Shown here: positions 26,457 through 36,730 of the stretch, piece after piece
Position numbering within the stretch: position 1 is the first letter of the stretch
Layout: every line of letters begins with the position of its first letter
NCBI RefSeq assembly: GCF_012726295.1
Contig: NZ_JABAOB010000010.1
Location: 248,001-312,000 of the forward strand
Direction of reading: 5' to 3'
From: Chitinophaga sp. Ak27
Lineage (GTDB): Bacteria > Bacteroidota > Bacteroidia > Chitinophagales > Chitinophagaceae
Length of the DNA stretch: 64,000 nt
Position numbers and translations under genes: made by a program
The notes under the pieces: generated by a model
Told to the model about the DNA's origin: nothing
The model's input: only the letters and a program-made list of their open reading frames with translations
Database searches by the model: none

Positions 26457-29258
26457 TCAATGAATAATCCCGGCATACGTTCCCGCCGATGAATTCGCCG
26501 GGGGCGTATCCACAACCTGGAACGTGTACTTACCGGAGCCAGTTTCCATCACATAACGCCCGTCTTTATACCCGTTAGCCACATTCACTACTTTTCCATT
26601 TATAGTAATATCGGAAGTAGAACTGGCAGGCAGGTAAATAGTTGCCCGCGTATTGGCCGGAATCTCCACTTCCAGCGAAAAACGACCGCTTTCCTTTGTC
26701 CAGCTGCTGCCGATAATACCATAGGGCGATAAATAACTGGCCTTCGCCATCGTAACATCGCCCGCCAGCTCCGGACGGATCACGATATCATGAAACGCTA
26801 TACTGCCCGGCGCCGGCCGTATTCCCGCCAGCCCACTGTAAAACCACTCCATCAGGTGACCCAGCATAAAATGATTATTGGACGCATCCCGGTAACCCTG
26901 CCACGACTCTGTTAAGGCTGTAGCCCCCTTGGCCAGCTGCAAACCATAGCCCGGCACATCAGACCGGCTGTTCATATCGTAAATAACATCGGAACGCCCC
27001 TCATCATCCAACACTCGCAATAAATACCGGTAACCAATATCGCCCGCGGTAATGCCGTTGTTATGCTGACGTATATCTGCCACTATATTTTCTACCACGG
27101 CAGCTTTATACTCCGGCGGTACTAACTGCATGTACACCGACATAGCATTGGCGGTCTGGCTCCCGCTGGCATATTGACGCGTGCTATCATTAAAGTAGGC
27201 CTTATTGTATGCCTGCTTCACCGCCTCTCCCAATGCCAGGTAATGCTGCCGGTCTTCCTGCTTACCCAAAATACCCGCCACCCTGGCCAGTATACTCAGG
27301 TCATAATAGTACATAGCCGTTGCCGTTACTCCCTTCGGCGTTAGCTGCGCTTCCCCGGGAAACTTCGGACCTATATCGTACCAGTCGCCCAAACCGTGAC
27401 TCAGCAAATGATGATCCGATTGCTTCTCCAGGTAGGCAACATAACGGGTCATCATATCATAACTTTCCGTTAGCACCGACCGATCACCATACCACTGATA
27501 GATATAATAAGGCAAAATCACCGCATTACTCCCCCATTCCGGTGAGTCGCGAAATCCCCCGTCGAAATGCACATATTCAGGGGCAATATCAGGTACCAAC
27601 CCCTCCGGGGTTTGCGCATGTATCATGTCCCGCACTACTTTGCGGCAAAGTGCAGCGATATCATAGTTATAACGGATAGAACTGCCCACCAGGTGCGCTT
27701 CTTCCAGCCATCCCAGCTTCTCCCGATGTGGACAATCCGTAAAAACGCTGGCCGTATTACTGCGAATAGCCCAGTCAATCAGCTTAAATGTTTTGTTGAA
27801 CAAATCGTTAGAACAGGTGAATTGCCCGATCGTGGGCGCCGCGTTACGGGTATGCAAGCCATGTACGGCAGTAAGTACCGGCAGGTCGGCTGCATTGGCT
27901 TTGCCCTCCGGTACCGCGCCTTCTATTTGCAGGTAACGGAAGCCATAGTACATAAATTGAGGCTGCCACGACTCTGTGCCTTCTCCTTTCAACGTATAAT
28001 TAAAGTATACCGGTCCGCCTACCGCCCGTTGATCCGCTAGTCCTGCCTCGCTGATCAGTTCTGCAGGGATAATCTTTATCACCGCCCCTTTTTTTCCCTT
28101 TACAGAGATAGCAGGAATGCCGGATGCATTTTGGCCCAGATCGTACAGCCAAGTGCCCGGCGCCAGCCGGGTAACTTTCACCGGCTCAAAATGATCAAGT
28201 ATTTTTAACGGGAACGCGCCCTGGGCATTCAATACCGGTGGACCAGCCACCACTACCGCATTCCGCCACAACGCATCGCTGAAGCCCGGCTGGTCCCAGC
28301 CCGGTTGTTCCAGGGTAGCATTGTAGTCCTCTCCGCCATAAATACTGGAAAAAGTAACCGGCCCCGGAGCGGCTTTCCACGAAGGATCACTTACAATATC
28401 CTCTGTACTCCCATCCCTGTATTGCAGTAATACCCTACACCGCAGCTGGGGATAGCCAAATGCGCCGGTCAGCTTACGATACCTTTCGCCCGGCACATAA
28501 AAAAATCCATTTCCCAGCATTACGCCCAGTGCATTGGCGCCCGGCTGCAGCTGTGACGTAACATCGAAGGTAACATAAAGCGCATGCTGATCATATTTTG
28601 TCCAACCCGGATCCAAAAAATGATCCCCCACTTTTTTACCATTCATATGGAGATCAAACTGCCCTAGCCCACAAATAAACACCATAGCTTTTTCCAGGGG
28701 CTTACGAAGCGTGAATTCCTTTCTGAGCAAGGGCAGTATATCTTTCCGGTTGCGATATTTGGAATCGCTGTCATCAGTAATGGCCGGTACAATGCGCTCC
28801 TGCTCCGGCATTTGCTCATAGCCTATCCATTGCGCATTTTTCCAGTCGCCCGCCTGTAACAGCCCGGTGTACCACTGCGCAGACTCACTCCAGTCAGAGG
28901 CTTTTGCATGTTCGTCCCATACCATTACTTTCCAGTAATAGGTGGTGGCGGCACGCAATGCCTTTCCCTCATACCGGATCTGCAGAGATTCATGGCTGCT
29001 TGTCTTTTTCGAATCCCAGATATTCCCTTTGTTCTTGCGGAGCAATTCCGGCTTATCTGCTACCAGCACACGGTAAGCGGTTTGACTGATATTGCTGCCA
29101 CTACCCGCCAGCTGCCAGCTCAACGCCGGATGCAGCACATCGATACCGATGGGGTTATCCCGGTACTGGCATTGCAGGTGCTGCACTGTTACCTCCTGGG
29201 CCATAACAAAGGTGGTGAGGAAAAACAAACACAGTGCGAAGCGGAATTTTAGCATCAT
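26457..29258 (-). CDS. Alpha-L-rhamnosidase, GH78 family
   Basis: The 933-residue exported protein (signal 'ALCLFFLTTFVMAQ') removes terminal alpha-L-rhamnose from glycans such as rhamnogalacturonan. Order of domains: Ig-like N-terminal (~25-135, 'PIGIDVLHPALSWQL'), the Bac_rhamnosid_N carbohydrate-binding domain (~175-340, 'GLGQFDLHMNGKKVGDHFLDPGWT'), then an (alpha/alpha)6 barrel (~460-800). The barrel includes the GH78 hallmark 'DCPHREKLGWLEEAHL' with the acidic catalytic cluster, and 'GLGDWYDIG'. A C-terminal beta-sandwich follows ('GSIAFHDIVIRPELAG'). Length and motifs are typical. It stands alone leftward of the divergent sigma/FecR/SusCD cluster, with which it probably forms a utilisation locus. 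Confidence 0.93.
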   Translation of the reverse strand: MMLKFRFALCLFFLTTFVMAQEVTVQHLQCQYRDNPIGIDVLHPALSWQLAGSGSNISQTAYRVLVADKPELLRKNKGNIWDSKKTSSHESLQIRYEGKALRAATTYYWKVMVWDEHAKASDWSESAQWYTGLLQAGDWKNAQWIGYEQMPEQERIVPAITDDSDSKYRNRKDILPLLRKEFTLRKPLEKAMVFICGLGQFDLHMNGKKVGDHFLDPGWTKYDQHALYVTFDVTSQLQPGANALGVMLGNGFFYVPGERYRKLTGAFGYPQLRCRVLLQYRDGSTEDIVSDPSWKAAPGPVTFSSIYGGEDYNATLEQPGWDQPGFSDALWRNAVVVAGPPVLNAQGAFPLKILDHFEPVKVTRLAPGTWLYDLGQNASGIPAISVKGKKGAVIKIIPAELISEAGLADQRAVGGPVYFNYTLKGEGTESWQPQFMYYGFRYLQIEGAVPEGKANAADLPVLTAVHGLHTRNAAPTIGQFTCSNDLFNKTFKLIDWAIRSNTASVFTDCPHREKLGWLEEAHLVGSSIRYNYDIAALCRKVVRDMIHAQTPEGLVPDIAPEYVHFDGGFRDSPEWGSNAVILPYYIYQWYGDRSVLTESYDMMTRYVAYLEKQSDHHLLSHGLGDWYDIGPKFPGEAQLTPKGVTATAMYYYDLSILARVAGILGKQEDRQHYLALGEAVKQAYNKAYFNDSTRQYASGSQTANAMSVYMQLVPPEYKAAVVENIVADIRQHNNGITAGDIGYRYLLRVLDDEGRSDVIYDMNSRSDVPGYGLQLAKGATALTESWQGYRDASNNHFMLGHLMEWFYSGLAGIRPAPGSIAFHDIVIRPELAGDVTMAKASYLSPYGIIGSSWTKESGRFSLEVEIPANTRATIYLPASSTSDITINGKVVNVANGYKDGRYVMETGSGKYTFQVVDTPPANSSAGTYAGIIH

Positions 29259-29596
29259 AATAGGGTGATATTTGATAAAAGGTTTAAGGTTCCATGTTCA
29301 CTATAGCCTCGGTTACTTTATTAAAAGGTCAGCCCGGTTCCCCTCTCCGTTAAGATTAATTTATAAAAATTTCGGGGATATTTTACATGGGCTTGCCATA
29401 CAAAGGAAAAAAACTACCGCCAATGGGAATCCAACAGCGCTAATGCAGTAATACGGCACCCGGATAACAAATGTGCCAGGATCTTTATAATTTATAAATA
29501 TAGTATCGATAATAGCCTGTAAACATATACATTGTGTCTTGAAGACACTTAATTTATTCACTTGCATTTACCCATAATTTGGGTATTTTTACTTTC
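29259..29596. promoter_or_regulatory. Divergent control region between GH78 and the ECF sigma gene, with two dyads
   Basis: GTGTCTTGAAGACAC (29534-29548) is a perfect odd palindrome (7+1+7). TACCCA (29569-29574) and TGGGTA (29580-29585) form a second dyad 12-28 bp before the sigma start ATG 29597. Either may bind a regulator of the sigma gene or form an RNA hairpin. No clear -33/-7 promoter was assigned. Confidence 0.45.
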
Positions 29597-30154
29597 ATGC
29601 ACGATGAGATCTCCGAATGGCAACATGGAATACATACCGGTGATACGCCTGCATTGAAAAAATTGTATGACCACTTTAGCCCATCCCTGTTTCACCTGGC
29701 CCTGGCTATTATACATACAAGAGAAATGGCGGAAGAGATCGTGGCAGATGTGTTCATCCAGGTATGGCAAAAACGGAAACACCTTGACCAGGTACAAAAC
29801 CTGAAATGGTATCTCTATGCAACAACCCGTAATATTGCCCTCAATTATCTCCGCAAATACGCACCACATCAAACATCGCAGCTGGATGACACTATATTAC
29901 CAGCACCACCGGCAGGCAATACTCCGGAAGACTTGCTAATCGGCCATGAAGCCATGCAGCAGATATATGTGGCCATCAATGAGCTGCCTCCACAGTGCCG
30001 CCTGATATTTAAGCTGGTAAAAGAAGATGGTTTAAAATACCGCGAAGTGGCCACCCTTTTGGATATATCCGTAAAAACAGTAGAAAACCAGGTAGGTATC
30101 GCCCTGAAAAAGCTCCTCAGGATAAAAGCACAACATATCAGCAACCCTTTCTAA
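29597..30154 (+). CDS. ECF-type RNA polymerase sigma factor (FecI-like)
   Basis: The 185-residue protein starts at ATG 29597 (MHDEISEWQHG); an in-frame TTG at 29579 lies inside a dyad and is rejected. Region 2 is seen at ~20-90 ('LKKLYDHFSPSLFHLALAI', 'AEEIVADVFIQVWQKR', 'LKWYLYATTRNIALNYLRK'). Region 4 HTH is at ~125-175 ('LPPQCRLIFKLVKEDGLKYREVATLLDISVKTVENQVG'-type block). The next gene is a FecR-like anti-sigma factor and then an STN-containing SusC, the standard trans-envelope signalling order in Bacteroidota. Substrate binding to SusC releases the sigma factor to activate the locus. Confidence 0.93.
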   Translation: MHDEISEWQHGIHTGDTPALKKLYDHFSPSLFHLALAIIHTREMAEEIVADVFIQVWQKRKHLDQVQNLKWYLYATTRNIALNYLRKYAPHQTSQLDDTILPAPPAGNTPEDLLIGHEAMQQIYVAINELPPQCRLIFKLVKEDGLKYREVATLLDISVKTVENQVGIALKKLLRIKAQHISNPF

Positions 30155-30240
30155 AAAAAATCCCAGGTGCGCTTGGGGGTATACCGCTTCTTTTGTTGTC
30201 TTATACTCCGGCGCCGGATACTGATAACAAAGTTTTTAAA

Positions 30241-31233
30241 ATGAGTGACGATATCATATGGATTTTACTGGGCAAACAGGCCAGCGGCGAAATTACCGCT
30301 GAAGAAAGGGCCGCGCTGGATGCCCTGCTCGCCGGGCATCCGGATGCAGCTGCACTGAAAAAGCTGGTAACATCCTTATGGGAATCGCCCACTAATGCAC
30401 TGCCTGTTGATCCGGTAGTACAGCAACGTATATGGAATCGTATCAACATCCAGGCACGTCACTCTTCCGCCTGGCGCATACCACGCAGACTGGCTGTGGC
30501 TGCTGCCATCACCGGGGTCATAGGCTGGACCGCCTGGGAAATCATGATGCCGCATGTTTACTCCTCACGGCAACAAATCAGTGAAGCCGGCGCAGGTAAA
30601 CTCAGCCTGACATTAGCCGACGGTAGTAAAGTATGTCTTAACCATCACAGCCGGTTAACATACGACGACCAGCAGTTCGGGAAAAAAAACAGGGAAGTAA
30701 CGCTCACCGGGGAGGCGTTCTTTGAGGTGGCGGGACATGCGGCCCACCCATTTATCATTCATACCAGCAGGATGAATATTACGGTACTGGGTACATCCTT
30801 TAACGTAAAAGCCTACACGACTGATAGCATTATTTCGACAACCCTTATCAGCGGGAAAATAGCCGTGTCTTTCCCACATCAGCCCGGGAAAGCACTGGAG
30901 TTACGGCCAAATGAAAAAATCATCGTACCAGCCACTACTGCCAGTACCAATATAGTACGCTCCTTCGCGCAGAAAGACAGCAGTGGAAAGGCAACAGACT
31001 TGTTGTGGCTTAACAACAAGCTCATATTTGACAACGAATCATTTGCAACCCTTGCACAGCGGATGGAACAATGGTATGGCGTATCTATACATTTCGCCCA
31101 TCCATCGCTCATGCAATTAAAGTTCTCTGGCATTATAGATACAGAACCAATAGAAGAAACATTGAAAGCCTTGCAGTTATCCCGATCCTTTACCTTCCAG
31201 GTACATAACAGGGAAGTTTGGATAGACCGATGA
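30241..31233 (+). CDS. FecR-like anti-sigma factor
   Basis: ATG 30241 gives a ~330-residue inner-membrane protein; the frame opens earlier at a TTG without support. A cytosolic N-terminal helical domain (~1-75, 'SDDIIWILLGKQASGEITAEERAALDALL') binds the sigma factor. One membrane span follows ('LAVAAAITGVIGWTAW', ~85-105). The periplasmic FecR domain (~120-240, 'LADGSKVCLNHHSRLTYDDQQF', 'REVTLTGEAFFEVAGH', 'VTVLGTSFNVKAY'-like) and a C-terminal STN-like segment ('LIFDNESFATLAQRMEQWYGVSI') complete it. It lies between the sigma and SusC genes. Confidence 0.93.
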   Translation: MSDDIIWILLGKQASGEITAEERAALDALLAGHPDAAALKKLVTSLWESPTNALPVDPVVQQRIWNRINIQARHSSAWRIPRRLAVAAAITGVIGWTAWEIMMPHVYSSRQQISEAGAGKLSLTLADGSKVCLNHHSRLTYDDQQFGKKNREVTLTGEAFFEVAGHAAHPFIIHTSRMNITVLGTSFNVKAYTTDSIISTTLISGKIAVSFPHQPGKALELRPNEKIIVPATTASTNIVRSFAQKDSSGKATDLLWLNNKLIFDNESFATLAQRMEQWYGVSIHFAHPSLMQLKFSGIIDTEPIEETLKALQLSRSFTFQVHNREVWIDR

Positions 31234-31311
31234 CCAATTTAAATAAAATACAATGACCTAACGTATTACAACGCCCGTTTTATTACATCAACCACTTATT
31301 AATTCCATGTT

Positions 31312-34300
31312 ATGAAAACAACGCTATTACTAAAAGTAGCCATCACTTTTCTTGTGCTGGCATGTACCCAGGGCTATGCCACAGCATGGTCGCAGGAAAA
31401 AATAACGATCTCCCTGGAAAAAGCCAGCATCAAGACAGTATTAAAAACCATCCAGGAAAAAAGCCGCTGTCGTCTTATTTACAACGACGATCTGCTTCCT
31501 GATCAAACTTCGGTTTCCTTACATGTCGAAAATGCGACAGTACCGCAACTGCTGGCTACAGCTCTCCAGGGTACCGACCTGGGCTATACCATGCTGAACA
31601 ATAATGCCATCGTAATAAGAACGAATACCGTACACGCCGACAAAATAACGGGTACGGTAAAGAATGAAAAAGGCGATCCCCTGATCGGTGTATCCGTAAA
31701 AATAAAAGGAACCACCATCGGTACAGTCACCAACGAAAGCGGCCATTTCGAATTACCTGCCGCTCCCGGTGCAGTCCTTATCTTCAGCTACGTTGGTTAC
31801 GAACAGCAGGAAGTCAGCAGCCGTACCAGCGCGCTCTCCATTGTCCTGAAAGAAAGCGCCAGCGGCCTGAATGAAGTGGTCGTAGTGGGCTACGGCACAC
31901 AGAAAAAAACTTCTTCTACAGCTGCGGTAGCCGCTGTGCAAGGAAAGGAGCTGGCTAAATCTCCGGTGGCCAATATATCCAACTCCCTGGCAGGAAACAT
32001 TTCCGGCGTAAGCATGCGGCCCAATGGAGGACAGCCCGGCAGAGACAATCCAGATATCCATATCCGGGGCATAGCTACTACAGGAAATAACTCTCCTTTA
32101 ATTGTGGTAGATGGTATTATCCGCAACAACATCAATGAAGTAGCTCCTACCTCCATTGCTTCGGTTACCGTGTTAAAAGATGCCGCGGCGGTAGCACCTT
32201 ATGGCCTCGGCGGCGCCAATGGCGTTATACTGATCACCACCAAAAGAGGGCAAACCGGCGTGCCTACGCTTTCCCTCAACAGCTATTATGGCTGGCAAAC
32301 TCCTACCTACTATCCTAAAATGCTAAATGCGCAAGATTATATGCGCCTGCGTAATGAGGCATACCTGAACGAAAATCCAAATGGCACCCAGCAACCTTTT
32401 GCCCAGGATCTTATCAACAACTATGCTGACCTCCATGCGAAAGATCCCGATAAATATCCTATCAGCAATACGAAAGACCTTGTCCAAATGCGGGCGCCCG
32501 TACAAAACTATAACCTGCAGCTGAGTGGTGGCAGTAAAGTAATGCGATATTTTGCCAGCATGGGCTACCTGCAACAGGATGGTATGTTCGACCCGGTAAA
32601 ATATAAACGCTATGACTATAACGTCAATATGGAAATTAATGCCACTGCTACCACCAATGTTACCTTGTCGCTCATAGGCGCCGTACAAAATACCAATAGC
32701 GTGGATGCCGCAACTACGCCGGGGCAGCTATTCCGTAGTGCCTACAAACTGATCCCGATTACCAATCTTTATTATAGCAACGGGCTATGGGGCGAGTTTG
32801 CCGGCAATTCACCGGTTGGTATCCTCAACGCCGGGTACTCCCACCGGAATGCTAATTCGCTGTTAACAACCATCGCGGTAGAGCAACAATTGCCTTTTAT
32901 AAAAGGGCTTAGTATCAAAGGTACTTTCAGTTATGATCCCAATGAGTTTACAATAAAAGGGTGGCATACGCCTTTTTATTTTTACGCCCAAAATACAGCC
33001 ACTACCCCCTACACCTATACGAAACAGATTTCCACCTCTGAAGGAAATGCAGCTCCTTATACCTGGTTGAACCAGGAATATGCTAAAAATCAATACTTCA
33101 CCTACCAGGGATACCTGAATTATCATAACACGTTCGGCAAACATGAATTTAGCGGATTATTGGTAGCAGAAGCCCGCAGAAACGATTCTACCGGTTTCTC
33201 TGCCCGGCGTAATAATTTCGCCATCAACATCGATGAGCTGAGCATGGGCAGTTCCAACAAAAATGATTTCGATAATAATGGCTCCTCCGTGAGTGGAAGC
33301 CAACTCGGGTTTGTATACCGCGTCGGGTATATTTACGATCATAAATATCTCTTTGAGGCATCCGGACGTTATGATGGCCATTACTTTTTTGCGCCTGGCA
33401 AGCGTTGGGGATATTTTCCCGCTTTCTCTGCCGGATGGATCATCTCGGAAGAAAATTTTCTTCGCGACCATAGCTCTGTACTCAATTACCTGAAGTTACG
33501 CGGATCATGGGGCAAGTCGGGCAATCTCGCCGGCGCTGCTTTCCAGTATTTAAATGGTTATAACTTATATGGCAACGCCTACGCCTTCGGCAACGGTACC
33601 ATGGTACAGGGCTCCCGGATTACGACCGAAGCTAATCCTAATATTACCTGGGAAATATCCACCAAAACAGATGTAGGATTAGACGCCAGCTTCTGGAAAG
33701 GCATGCTCAAATTGGAGCTCGACTATTTTCATGAAAGAAGAACAGGCATGCTTTTGCCTCCTGCCGTTACGGTGCCCGTGGAATATGGATTGGGCCTGTC
33801 TGATGAAAACCAGGGCATCATGGAAAACCGTGGGATAGAAATATCTGCAGGTACCCAGCATCGATTTGCCAATGGCCTGCAACTCAACCTGAACGGCAAC
33901 TTCAGCTATGCCAAAAACAAAATGATCCAGGTGTTTGAAACATCAGCCACCTTTAATAACCCTAACCGCAGAAGAACCGGCCGGCCAATGGGCACTCAGT
34001 TTGGCTACCATGCACTCGGATTGTTTAATACCTCCGATGATAAAAATAATGACGGTATCATCGATAGCCAGGATGGATACAATGTTACCCAATTTGGCGT
34101 ACTGCATCCCGGCGATATCCGCTATGCCGATATCAGCGGCCCGGATGGCAAGCCAGATGGTAAAATAGATGCGTATGATGAAGTGGTAACCGGTAACCCA
34201 GTATATCCTTTTATCACCTACGGATTTACTGCCGGCGCCTCCTGGAAAGGATTCGACCTTAGCTTGTTCTTCCAGGGATCGGCATTAGCCGGTTTAAATA

Positions 34301-34686
34301 TCCGTGGCTTCCAAACGGTGCCATTCAATAATAACAACAGCAATTCGTCTTACGAATACCTTAATAACCACTGGACACCGGCTACACAGGACGCCCGCTA
34401 CCCACGCGCCAATCAGTCGCCCTATGCCAACAACACGCAGAATTCCGATTTCTGGATGATGAAAACAGGATATCTCCGCCTCAAGACCGCAGTACTTGGA
34501 TATACATTACCCGCACCCATCGCGAATGCCGCAAAAATGCAGAGCGTTCGCTGTTATGTATCCGGACAAAACCTGCTCACCTTCAGCAAACTGAAGTTTA
34601 TGGACCCGGAAGTAGGGTATACCGACCTGGAAACCGCCTACCCCAATCAGAAGGTGTTTGTCTTTGGCCTAAACATTACATTCTAG
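31312..34686 (+). CDS. SusC/RagA-type TonB-dependent receptor with STN signalling domain
   Basis: The 1124-residue protein has a signal peptide ('FLVLACTQGYATAWSQ'), an STN domain (~28-100, 'KITISLEKASIKTVLKTIQEKSRC'), CarboxypepD_reg (~108-190, 'ITGTVKNEKGDPLIGVSVKIKG'), and a SusC plug ('LNEVVVVGYGTQKKTSSTAAV', 'DIHIRGIATTGNNSPLIVVDG', 'VTVLKDAAAVAPYGLGGANGVILITTKRG'). A ~800-residue barrel ends 'NQKVFVFGLNITF' with terminal Phe. In the plug the usual 'IYGARAANGV' is 'PYGLGGANGV'. The STN domain links substrate uptake to the FecR/sigma pair directly upstream. Glycan substrate is not told by sequence alone; neighbours suggest a rhamnose/uronate glycan. Confidence 0.95.
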   Translation: MKTTLLLKVAITFLVLACTQGYATAWSQEKITISLEKASIKTVLKTIQEKSRCRLIYNDDLLPDQTSVSLHVENATVPQLLATALQGTDLGYTMLNNNAIVIRTNTVHADKITGTVKNEKGDPLIGVSVKIKGTTIGTVTNESGHFELPAAPGAVLIFSYVGYEQQEVSSRTSALSIVLKESASGLNEVVVVGYGTQKKTSSTAAVAAVQGKELAKSPVANISNSLAGNISGVSMRPNGGQPGRDNPDIHIRGIATTGNNSPLIVVDGIIRNNINEVAPTSIASVTVLKDAAAVAPYGLGGANGVILITTKRGQTGVPTLSLNSYYGWQTPTYYPKMLNAQDYMRLRNEAYLNENPNGTQQPFAQDLINNYADLHAKDPDKYPISNTKDLVQMRAPVQNYNLQLSGGSKVMRYFASMGYLQQDGMFDPVKYKRYDYNVNMEINATATTNVTLSLIGAVQNTNSVDAATTPGQLFRSAYKLIPITNLYYSNGLWGEFAGNSPVGILNAGYSHRNANSLLTTIAVEQQLPFIKGLSIKGTFSYDPNEFTIKGWHTPFYFYAQNTATTPYTYTKQISTSEGNAAPYTWLNQEYAKNQYFTYQGYLNYHNTFGKHEFSGLLVAEARRNDSTGFSARRNNFAINIDELSMGSSNKNDFDNNGSSVSGSQLGFVYRVGYIYDHKYLFEASGRYDGHYFFAPGKRWGYFPAFSAGWIISEENFLRDHSSVLNYLKLRGSWGKSGNLAGAAFQYLNGYNLYGNAYAFGNGTMVQGSRITTEANPNITWEISTKTDVGLDASFWKGMLKLELDYFHERRTGMLLPPAVTVPVEYGLGLSDENQGIMENRGIEISAGTQHRFANGLQLNLNGNFSYAKNKMIQVFETSATFNNPNRRRTGRPMGTQFGYHALGLFNTSDDKNNDGIIDSQDGYNVTQFGVLHPGDIRYADISGPDGKPDGKIDAYDEVVTGNPVYPFITYGFTAGASWKGFDLSLFFQGSALAGLNIRGFQTVPFNNNNSNSSYEYLNNHWTPATQDARYPRANQSPYANNTQNSDFWMMKTGYLRLKTAVLGYTLPAPIANAAKMQSVRCYVSGQNLLTFSKLKFMDPEVGYTDLETAYPNQKVFVFGLNITF

Positions 34687-34712
34687 TTTCATTCTCTTAA
34701 AACAAAAATATT

Positions 34713-36497
34713 ATGACCCATATATATCGCCTGCTTCGACTTCTGATCATTGGTGTATTCCTCCTCTCTTGTAATAAACAATTCCTGGAAAACACCGATA
34801 AAACCAAATTAACAGATGCCATCCAGTGGAGCACGGAAGGTAACGCCGACCTGTTTCTGAATGATATCTACAATACGCTGCCCAACTACTGGAATCAACC
34901 GGAAAACTTGGATAACTATACGGATGACAATGATGCTGGGTTTTATTATACTTCCTATAACTGGAAACAAGGGATAATATCCCCTGCGTCTAACGATTAC
35001 ACGGTATGGGGAGGCATAACCGGTTCTGGCGATCTTACCAACTGGCCGGCTATATTTATCAGCATCCGCAAGTGCAATACTTTCCTGGCCAACGTAAAAG
35101 CCAATGCCGCCAACTTCTCCCCTGCCTGGTTCAATAAAAGAATAGATGAAGCACGCTTTCTGCGTGCCTTTTTCTACAGTGAATTGTGGATGCATATTGG
35201 CGGGCTGCCAATTATCACTGCACCCGCCGACAGGCGAACCATGGATAGCGCTGGCTTATATACGCCACGTAACACCTTTGCTGAAACAGTGAACTTTATC
35301 ACCACACAGCTCGACTCCGTTGTGAAAGGCGGCTATCTTGCAGTAAAATATAACCATGGAGATGCCGATGCCGGCCGCGCCACGCTGGGCGCCGCCCTTG
35401 CACTGAAAGGATGGGTAGAACTATACGCTGCCAGCCCCGCATTCAATGCCGGGCAGCCAGCCGCTGGCGCGGATCCTCAACAAGTGGCCGGGTACAATAA
35501 TTACGATGCCAAACGATGGACCACCGCCGCCGCCACTTTTAAACAATTTATTGACCAATACGGGAGCAACAAATCCTACGATTTATTCCCCAACACTGCT
35601 GCCATCTGGTATGAAGCCAATGAATATAATTCGGAAGTAATATGGGACCGGCATGTAGTAGCCAATACAATGGGATCTTCTTTTGAGCAATATGGCGGCC
35701 CTGTATGGATTAACGGCAGCTATTATACCTGGGGCAACTATTGCCCTACCCAGGAATTAGTCGACCAATTCTTCATGGCCAACGGAAAACCCATCACCGA
35801 TCCTGCTTCTGGCTACAACCCTCAACAGCCATATGTGGGTCGCGAAAAAAGATTCTACGACTGGATTGTTTATGATGGCGCCCCCTATAAAATGGATTGG
35901 ATGGATAAAGCCGATACCATCTATACCCGGATCGATAAAGTTCGTCCTTCTAAAAATCAAATAGATTTCGGCACTGACGACGTAGGCAATACCGCTTATT
36001 ATTTCAAAAAACGGCTCAATCCCCTGGTACGTCCCGGAGGCGGCGCCGTTAGTGGTGCTAATTTTATCTACTACCGCTATGCCGAAGTGCTGCTGGGCTA
36101 TGCCGAAGCGCAAAACGAATCAGCTGGCCCTGATGCATCGGTATATAATGCCGTTAACCAGGTGCGCAAACGGTCAGGACTTCCTAACCTGGCGCCCGGC
36201 TTGTCAAAATCCGAAATGCAGGCAGCCATTTACCAGGAAAGAAGAGTTGAGCTCTGCTTTGAAAACAAGCGCTTTTATGATATCATCCGCTTGAAAACAG
36301 CGAATACAGTGATGAATGTAGATAAACACGCCATGAAGATTACCAATACGTCACCCGCCAATAATGCCGGTGTTTGGAAATATGAAATAGTGCCGCTCAA
36401 TCACCCACACGTATTTACACAGAAAATGTATCTCAACCCGGTACCACAGGATGTAATTGACCGGAATCCGAAAATAGTACAAAACCCGGGGTACTAG
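34713..36497 (+). CDS. SusD/RagB-type lipoprotein
   Basis: The 594-residue surface lipoprotein (lipobox 'FLLSC', Cys ~20) partners the SusC 26 bp upstream. Motifs: 'KRIDEARFLRAFFYSELWMHIGGLPIIT', 'ATLGAALALKGWVELYAASPAFN', 'YYRYAEVLLGYAEAQNES', 'ERRVELCFENKRFYDIIRLK' and 'NPKIVQNPGY' at the end. At ~590 aa it is on the large side for SusD, with a long central insertion (~250-430). Confidence 0.94.
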   Translation: MTHIYRLLRLLIIGVFLLSCNKQFLENTDKTKLTDAIQWSTEGNADLFLNDIYNTLPNYWNQPENLDNYTDDNDAGFYYTSYNWKQGIISPASNDYTVWGGITGSGDLTNWPAIFISIRKCNTFLANVKANAANFSPAWFNKRIDEARFLRAFFYSELWMHIGGLPIITAPADRRTMDSAGLYTPRNTFAETVNFITTQLDSVVKGGYLAVKYNHGDADAGRATLGAALALKGWVELYAASPAFNAGQPAAGADPQQVAGYNNYDAKRWTTAAATFKQFIDQYGSNKSYDLFPNTAAIWYEANEYNSEVIWDRHVVANTMGSSFEQYGGPVWINGSYYTWGNYCPTQELVDQFFMANGKPITDPASGYNPQQPYVGREKRFYDWIVYDGAPYKMDWMDKADTIYTRIDKVRPSKNQIDFGTDDVGNTAYYFKKRLNPLVRPGGGAVSGANFIYYRYAEVLLGYAEAQNESAGPDASVYNAVNQVRKRSGLPNLAPGLSKSEMQAAIYQERRVELCFENKRFYDIIRLKTANTVMNVDKHAMKITNTSPANNAGVWKYEIVPLNHPHVFTQKMYLNPVPQDVIDRNPKIVQNPGY

Positions 36498-36514
36498 CAG
36501 TGCTGACAGGTAAA

Positions 36515-36576
36515 GCTATTGCGGCGAATGACGGCATGGCCTTCACAAAACCGGCCAGCTGGTTCGCTGCAATAGC
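36515..36576 (+). repeat. Imperfect inverted repeat after susD
   Basis: GCTATTGCGGCGAA (36515-36528) and TTCGCTGCAATAGC (36563-36576) pair at 13 of 14 positions, with a second dyad (TGGCCTT / ACCGGCCA) inside the loop. It may be a transcript-end or processing structure that separates susCD from the esterase gene. No T-run follows. Confidence 0.5.
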
Positions 36577-36730
36577 CCACTGTTCTTGAAAGGATACCCG
36601 GCGCTATGCAGACTACAGGCAAATATTCAATTTGAATATTGGAATACTACCCCGTCAAATTTTCCCACTAATTTACCTATCTTGGTATACATATATTCCA
36701 CGTTTTTCTGAACCCATATATGTATCTATC

